From positions 162,083 to 226,082 of the forward strand of contig CADCIB010000007.1 in NCBI GenBank assembly GCA_902801375.1: a stretch of 64,000 nucleotides of DNA. Reading direction: 5' to 3'. Positions 60,207-64,000 of this stretch are shown one piece after another. The position numbers were made by a program, and so were the translations under genes. The notes under the pieces are model-generated. The model saw only the letters and a program-made list of their open reading frames with translations, was not told the origin of the DNA and made no database searches. The stretch's first letter is position 1; each line of letters begins with the position of its first letter. This DNA is from an uncultured Prevotellaceae bacterium (GTDB lineage Bacteria; Bacteroidota; Bacteroidia; Bacteroidales; Bacteroidaceae).

Positions 60207-60542
60207 GTGTATTACATTGAAAAGAACATAGAGGTATCGGCATCCCACCACCTGGTGCTCGACTACGACAGCAAGTGCACCAAGCCTCACGGCCACAACT
60301 GGCGCATCACCATCTACTGCCGCTCGAAGGAGCTCAACCAGAATGGAATGGTCGTGGATTTTGGAGAAATCAAGGAGCGCATCAAGCGCGTCATCGACCA
60401 TCAAGACCTGAACGAGGTGCTGCCCTTCAACCCCACGGCCGAGAATATTGCCCGCTGGTGTACGGAGCAAATCGAAACCTGCTACAAGGCACGCGTGCAA
60501 GAGAGCGAGGGCAATGTGGCCATCTATTCCATTGAGGATTGA
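60207..60542 (+). CDS. queD: 6-carboxytetrahydropterin synthase
   Basis: A 111-residue enzyme of the QueD/PTPS family, acting in the preQ0 pathway to queuosine. Zinc ligands are the His of ASHHL and the two in KPHGHNW; the nucleophile Cys is in SKCTKPHG, and Asp-His of VIDHQDLNE completes the relay. The start codon is GTG. It is followed by queE, the next enzyme in the pathway, after 22 nt; queC is not in the window. Confidence 0.9.
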   Translation: MYYIEKNIEVSASHHLVLDYDSKCTKPHGHNWRITIYCRSKELNQNGMVVDFGEIKERIKRVIDHQDLNEVLPFNPTAENIARWCTEQIETCYKARVQESEGNVAIYSIED

Positions 60543-60564
60543 CGTCGAGCATTGAGCATTGAAA

Positions 60565-61212
60565 ATGAGGGTCAACGAAATATTCTACTCCTTGCAGGGT
60601 GAGGGCCACCACACAGGCCGGGCAGCCATCTTCGTCAGGCTGTCGGGCTGCAACCTGGCGTGTCCTTTCTGCGACACCGACTTCTCTTCGTTCCGCGAAA
60701 TGGACGAGGCAGAAATCCTCCAAGCCATCCACCAGCTCCTCCCCGCCGTCGCCGCTACATCACAGCGACCCCTCCCCATGATCGTCCTGACAGGCGGCGA
60801 ACCCACCCTCCAGAACACGGAGCCGCTCATCGACCTCCTCCACCAGGAGGGCTTCTTCGTGGCGATGGAAACCAATGGCACGAACCCGCTGCCGCCCAAC
60901 CTCGACTGGTCGACGGTGTCGCCTAAGGGGCCTGTCGCCTTCAACGAGGAGGGTGCGAAAAAACGCGTTGTCCATTTGTCACAATTGTCACGCCCTGCGA
61001 TGCGGTGCAACGAACTGAAGCTGGTGTTCACAGAGAACTGCCAGCCCGAGCGCTTCCTCGACATTGCGGCCGACTTCTACTACCTGCAGCCCTGCGACGT
61101 AGGCGACGAGCAGCGCAACCAGGCGCTCATCCGCCAATGCGTGGAATACATCAAGGCCCATCCGCTTTGGCGCCTCTCCCTGCAAACCCATAAGCTCGCC
61201 GGCTTTAAATAG
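60565..61212 (+). CDS. queE: 7-carboxy-7-deazaguanine synthase (radical SAM)
   Basis: A 215-residue radical SAM enzyme converting the QueD product to 7-carboxy-7-deazaguanine. The cluster motif is C-x3-C-x2-C in SGCNLACPFCDTDF; VLTGGEPTLQ and FFVAMETNGT follow. The start is the ATG at 60565 (MRVNEIFYSLQGEG). Residues about 131-143 (AKKRVVHLSQLSR) are encoded by a 38-nt sequence that is repeated at 63204-63241 with three mismatches, so a repeat lies inside the gene in frame, between the conserved SPKG and NELKLVF segments. Confidence 0.88.
   Translation: MRVNEIFYSLQGEGHHTGRAAIFVRLSGCNLACPFCDTDFSSFREMDEAEILQAIHQLLPAVAATSQRPLPMIVLTGGEPTLQNTEPLIDLLHQEGFFVAMETNGTNPLPPNLDWSTVSPKGPVAFNEEGAKKRVVHLSQLSRPAMRCNELKLVFTENCQPERFLDIAADFYYLQPCDVGDEQRNQALIRQCVEYIKAHPLWRLSLQTHKLAGFK
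60955..60992 (+). repeat. In-frame repeat in queE
   Basis: This 38-nt sequence matches 63204-63241 at 35 of 38 positions. It contains TTGTCACAATTGTCACG. It keeps the queE frame and sits in a surface-loop region. Confidence 0.8.
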
Positions 61213-61292
61213 TATTCCCGAAAAATAACATTTCTCTCTCCTCTCTCCTCAAGAATACATTCCTCTCTCCTCTCTCCTCTAAAAAGAATAAA

Positions 61293-62789
61293 ATGCTCTA
61301 CTTCCACTGGATATTCCTGCTCCTCTACGTCCTCATCATCGTGGGTTCGATGCTGACCGTGCTGATGGACAATCGCCAGCCCGCCAAGACGATGGCGTGG
61401 ATGATGGTGCTGGTGTTCCTGCCGGTAGTGGGCATCATCCTCTATTTCTTCTTCGGGCAGAACACGCGCAAGGAGAGAATGATTTCAGAGAACAGCCTCG
61501 ACCAGCTCACCAAGCGCACCATGTTTGAGTATGTGGAGCAGAAAAACCTGACCATCCCTGAGGAGCATCGCACCCTGGTGAAGCAGTTCACCCTCCAGAA
61601 CTGGGCCTTCCCTTTCAAGGACAACAGCGTCGACATCTTCACCGACGGCTACCAGATGTTCCACGCCCTGTTGCGCGACATCGCCCAAGCCACCCACCAT
61701 ATCCACCTCGACACCTATATCTTCGCCGACGACGCCCTGGGCAACCTCATTGCCGACGCGCTCATCCAGCGGGCGAAGGCAGGCGTGGAAGTGCGCGTGG
61801 TTTACGATGATGTGGGCTGCTGGAAGGTGGACGGAGCCTTCTTCGAACGGATGCGCGAGGCGGGCATCGACGTGCATGCCTTCATGCCCGTGAAATTCCC
61901 TGCCTTCACCAGCAAGGTGAACTATCGCAACCACCGCAAACTCTGCGTCATCGACGGACTGACGGGCTACATCGGCGGCATGAACATCGCCACCCGCTAC
62001 GTCAGGGGGCGCTCCCATCCCGTAGGCCGAAACAACAAGAGCCGTTCCGTAGGTCGCTCTATTACAGCGACAAACACCCCCTGGCGCGACACGCACCTGC
62101 GCATCCGCGGCGCTTCGGTCTATGGCATTCAACGGGCATTCCTCGTCGACTGGTACTTCGTTGACCGCACGCTCATCACCAACCGCAAATACTATCCGCC
62201 ACTTACGATGGAGGGGATTTGCAATCCCCGACACCCCTCACCCATCATCCAGATAGTCACCAGCAGCCCCATCTCCCCGTGGCCCGACATCATGCAGGGC
62301 TACGTGCGCATCCTCCTGGAAGCCAAGCACTACGTCTATATCGAGACGCCCTATTTCCTTCCCACAGAGCCCGTCTTCTTCGCCATGCAGACCGCCGTGC
62401 TCTCAGGTGTCGACGTGCGCCTGATGGTGCCCTATACCACCGACACGCGCCTGGTGGAGTGGGCCAGCCGCAGCTATGTGCGACAAGCCGCCGAGACGGG
62501 CGTGAAGGTGTATTTCTACAAGGCTGGCTTCAACCACAGCAAGCTGTTGGTCACCGACGATAATCTCTGCACCGTTGGCTCCACGAATGTCGACTTCCGA
62601 AGTTTCGAGAACAATTTCGAGGGCAACGCCTTCATCTGCGACCGCGATATGGCCCTGCGCATGAAAGCCATTTTCGAGACCGACATGACCAACAGTATTC
62701 TCTACGACGACCTGGAGCTGAAGAAGCGTCCCGCCTTTGTGGAGCGTTTCCTCGAGTCCATCGTCCGCCTGCTCTCCCCGCTGCTCTAA
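61293..62789 (+). CDS. cls: Cardiolipin synthase (phospholipase D family)
   Basis: A 498-residue membrane enzyme that condenses phosphatidylglycerol into cardiolipin. Two N-terminal membrane helices (about residues 5-22 and 35-55) precede the two HKD motifs NHRKLCVIDG and NHSKLLVTDD. Between them, two short stretches look inserted: residues about 240-268 (with a GTCGCT/AGCGAC hairpin at 62053-62071) and a segment MEGICNPRHPSP encoded by a GGGGATT/AATCCCC hairpin (62213-62229). Both keep the frame. It is the second phospholipid locus in the window after psd-pssA. Confidence 0.9.
   Translation: MLYFHWIFLLLYVLIIVGSMLTVLMDNRQPAKTMAWMMVLVFLPVVGIILYFFFGQNTRKERMISENSLDQLTKRTMFEYVEQKNLTIPEEHRTLVKQFTLQNWAFPFKDNSVDIFTDGYQMFHALLRDIAQATHHIHLDTYIFADDALGNLIADALIQRAKAGVEVRVVYDDVGCWKVDGAFFERMREAGIDVHAFMPVKFPAFTSKVNYRNHRKLCVIDGLTGYIGGMNIATRYVRGRSHPVGRNNKSRSVGRSITATNTPWRDTHLRIRGASVYGIQRAFLVDWYFVDRTLITNRKYYPPLTMEGICNPRHPSPIIQIVTSSPISPWPDIMQGYVRILLEAKHYVYIETPYFLPTEPVFFAMQTAVLSGVDVRLMVPYTTDTRLVEWASRSYVRQAAETGVKVYFYKAGFNHSKLLVTDDNLCTVGSTNVDFRSFENNFEGNAFICDRDMALRMKAIFETDMTNSILYDDLELKKRPAFVERFLESIVRLLSPLL
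62053..62071 (+). repeat. First in-frame palindrome in cls
   Basis: GTCGCT and AGCGAC form a perfect 6-bp stem around CTATTAC, within a stretch reading RGRSHPVGRNNKSRSVGRS that is unusually basic for this position. Confidence 0.65.
62213..62229 (+). repeat. Second in-frame palindrome in cls
   Basis: GGGGATT and AATCCCC form a perfect 7-bp stem around TGC, followed by ACACCCCTCACCC. It encodes GICNPRHPSP. Confidence 0.7.
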
Positions 62790-62890
62790 GCATTCCTCCC
62801 GCCGCTTTTCTCCGCTGCTCTAAGTCCTTTTGGCGTAGACCTGATACGACAATTTGTCGGGTCAGCTTTGCGTAGACTATTGCGAAAGGA

Positions 62891-63150
62891 ATAACATGGA
62901 AGTTGACCCGAAAGGTTCGCAGGAGTATGAACGCCCCTCAGCCTCCTACAGGAGGAATGTGACCCCCTCTTTACTCCCCCTGTAGGGGGAGGAGAAGTTA
63001 GAACTGAGCGCAGATACTAACCAGCCCGCTCCTACAGGAGGGAACTAAACTAATCAGGCCCCTCCTACAGGAGGGAACAAAACAAATCAGCTCCCCTCCT
63101 ACAGGAGGGGTGAGGGGGAGGTCATGAAGGTCAATTGGTATATCATTACC
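62891..63150. repeat. Element with inverted ends, copy B
   Basis: Starts AATAACATGGAAGTTGACC and ends with an inverted version of that sequence (GGTCAATTGGTATATCATT). The interior carries four CTCC/GGAG palindromes. It is largely the reverse complement of 24612-24815, with one extra pair of palindromic units. Confidence 0.65.
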
Positions 63151-63203
63151 ATAATAATTCTCTAATTCTCTAATTCGTGATTGACAAAGCTATTCTCCCT
63201 GGC

Positions 63204-63241
63204 GCGAAAAAATGCATTGTCCAATTGTCACAATTGTCACG
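63204..63241. repeat. Intergenic copy of the queE repeat
   Basis: Matches 60955-60992 at 35 of 38 positions. Confidence 0.8.
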
Positions 63242-63323
63242 CTTGGGGGCTCTGAGTAGTGGAATAACCCCTCGCAGAAACAAAGAGGACTGTTGCGGAA
63301 AGGATGTAGAGCGCTGCGGAGCG

Positions 63324-63378
63324 AGTGTGGACTTTTGCAAAAAAAGTGTGGACTTTTGAAGAAAAAGTGTGGACTTTT
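63324..63378. repeat. AGTGTGGACTTTT triple tandem repeat
   Basis: Three copies at 63324, 63345 and 63366, spaced 21 nt apart, joined by A-rich stretches. Confidence 0.85.
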
Positions 63379-63408
63379 CATTTTTTGCGAAAACTCCACA
63401 CTAAATTG

Positions 63409-63440
63409 TTTGGTGGTTTGCAAATTAATATGTATATTTG
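63409..63440 (+). promoter_or_regulatory. Promoter of the last gene
   Basis: TTTG (63409-63412) and TATATTTG (63433-63440), 20 nt apart, 35 nt before the ATG. Confidence 0.7.
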
Positions 63441-63475
63441 CACCACATTTTTGTTTCATTTTAAACCAGAAGATT

Positions 63476-64000
63476 ATGAAAAACTTCTACTTGTTAGCCG
63501 CCACGCTTGCGGCGCTACTCTTCCCCCAGACCATGTTGGGGGAGGTGAATTTTCCAATTGACATCACTTTCGCGGCGCGTGGTGAGGCCACCACAGTCGA
63601 CGAAGTGACAGTGACCAACCTTTCTGATCCCGACATTGCACCTGTGACGCTCAGCGGCACGGACATCCTGCGCTTGGTGGACCCGTCGAGCATCCCGACG
63701 GCTATTGAGAACATTCAGGTGGTTGAGGGTGTGACGAAACCCATTCTGACACCGAACCCGTCGATGGGCGACGGCACGCTGATTTTCGATGCCCGCGAGT
63801 CGGGTCCCGTGCATGTGAGCATCTACACGACCGACGGCAAGCTGCTCGAGTCGGCGACCTTGCAGGTGGAGAAGGGCCGCAACACGGCTTTCATCCCCTC
63901 CCAGTCGCCCGGCATCTACCTTGTTAATATAGAGGGCAAGGGTCTGAAGTCGAGTGCGCGCTGGATCTGCGGCGGCTCGAAGTCGGGCAGCCACATCGCC
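63476..64000 (+). CDS. Secreted protein, 5' part only
   Basis: The frame from the ATG at 63476 stays open to the window edge (175 codons). Residues 1-22 form a signal peptide (MKNFYLLAATLAALLFPQTM). A region resembling a type IX sorting-like beta-sandwich follows (TPNPSMGDGTLIFDARESGP, VSIYTTDGKLL, SPGIYLVNIEGKGLKSSARW), here near the N-terminus rather than at the end. The rest of the protein lies outside the window, so its function cannot be given. It has its own promoter. Confidence 0.75.
   Translation, partial: MKNFYLLAATLAALLFPQTMLGEVNFPIDITFAARGEATTVDEVTVTNLSDPDIAPVTLSGTDILRLVDPSSIPTAIENIQVVEGVTKPILTPNPSMGDGTLIFDARESGPVHVSIYTTDGKLLESATLQVEKGRNTAFIPSQSPGIYLVNIEGKGLKSSARWICGGSKSGSHIA

Larger units (their letters stand above)
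62790..63475. repeat. Repeat-rich intergenic region, 0.7 kb
   Basis: No gene was supported. It holds an element with inverted ends (62891-63150), the partner copy of the queE repeat (63204-63241), a three-fold 21-nt tandem repeat (63324-63378) and a promoter for the last gene. Confidence 0.7.

Noticed and set aside
63177-63359. Small open frame in the last intergenic region
   Set aside because: It consists mainly of the queE-type repeat and the 21-nt tandem units; no gene evidence.

Overview
The window looks like a chromosomal segment from a Bacteroidales bacterium, most likely Prevotellaceae. This rests on the promoter style (a -33 TTTG and a -7 TAnnTTTG about 19-20 nt apart, seen upstream of at least a dozen genes), a PorT-type secretion gene, large secreted proteins ending in a GVYINNGKKVVIK-like tail, and typical Bacteroidetes gene pairs (psd-pssA-DUF4834, split UshA-like nucleotidase, histidine utilisation with a fused ftcD). 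No rRNA or tRNA gene was seen by eye.

Layout. 1-5.2 kb: 5' end of dnaE, a 62-residue acidic peptide gene and a 1520-residue fibronectin-type secreted protein. 5.6-10.7 kb: phospholipid genes psd and pssA, a DUF4834 protein, a secreted alkaline-phosphatase-family enzyme, a sugar-isomerase-like protein and tadA. 10.7-17.3 kb: a small ferredoxin, porT, the two halves of a UshA-like nucleotidase, a RecD-like helicase, an outer-membrane protein and mutY with a duplicated promoter. 17.4-19.5 kb: a secreted S8 protease. 19.7-24.1 kb: etfB, an intruding DUF559 endonuclease-like gene, etfA, a small membrane protein and an acyl-CoA dehydrogenase, together an electron-transferring oxidation module. 25.1-26.7 kb: a stand-alone AICAR transformylase and a small basic protein.

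26.85-35.6 kb: an AT-rich, minus-strand island bounded by a perfect 55-bp direct repeat taken from the 3' end of a second S8 protease gene. It holds an EcoRI-like adenine methylase, a DUF262-HNH protein, an unknown protein, a DUF262/DUF1524 (GmrSD-like) protein, two small membrane proteins, an RX4H (HEPN-like) protein, a DUF1016 nuclease and a DUF6794 protein. I read it as an inserted defence island with no visible integrase. 39.1-41.1 kb: an AAA ATPase plus DUF4435 Toprim pair resembling a minimal PARIS/OLD-type defence pair.

41.9-52.2 kb: histidine degradation (hutH, hutU, ftcD) on the minus strand, interrupted by a second plus-strand copy of the fibronectin-protein/acidic-peptide cassette; hutI is not present. 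52.4-58.1 kb: an ECF sigma factor, a probable membrane partner, an outer-membrane barrel and a GH3 beta-glucosidase. 58.1-62.8 kb: dnaG, queD, queE and a cardiolipin synthase. The window ends inside a secreted protein gene.

A second theme is dense interspersed palindromic and tandem repeats. Several families lie between genes and, in etfA, acd, mutY, queE and cls, repeat-like segments sit in frame inside conserved coding sequences, much like Rickettsia palindromic elements. The DUF559 gene in the etf operon is flanked by one of these palindromes and could be linked to how they spread.
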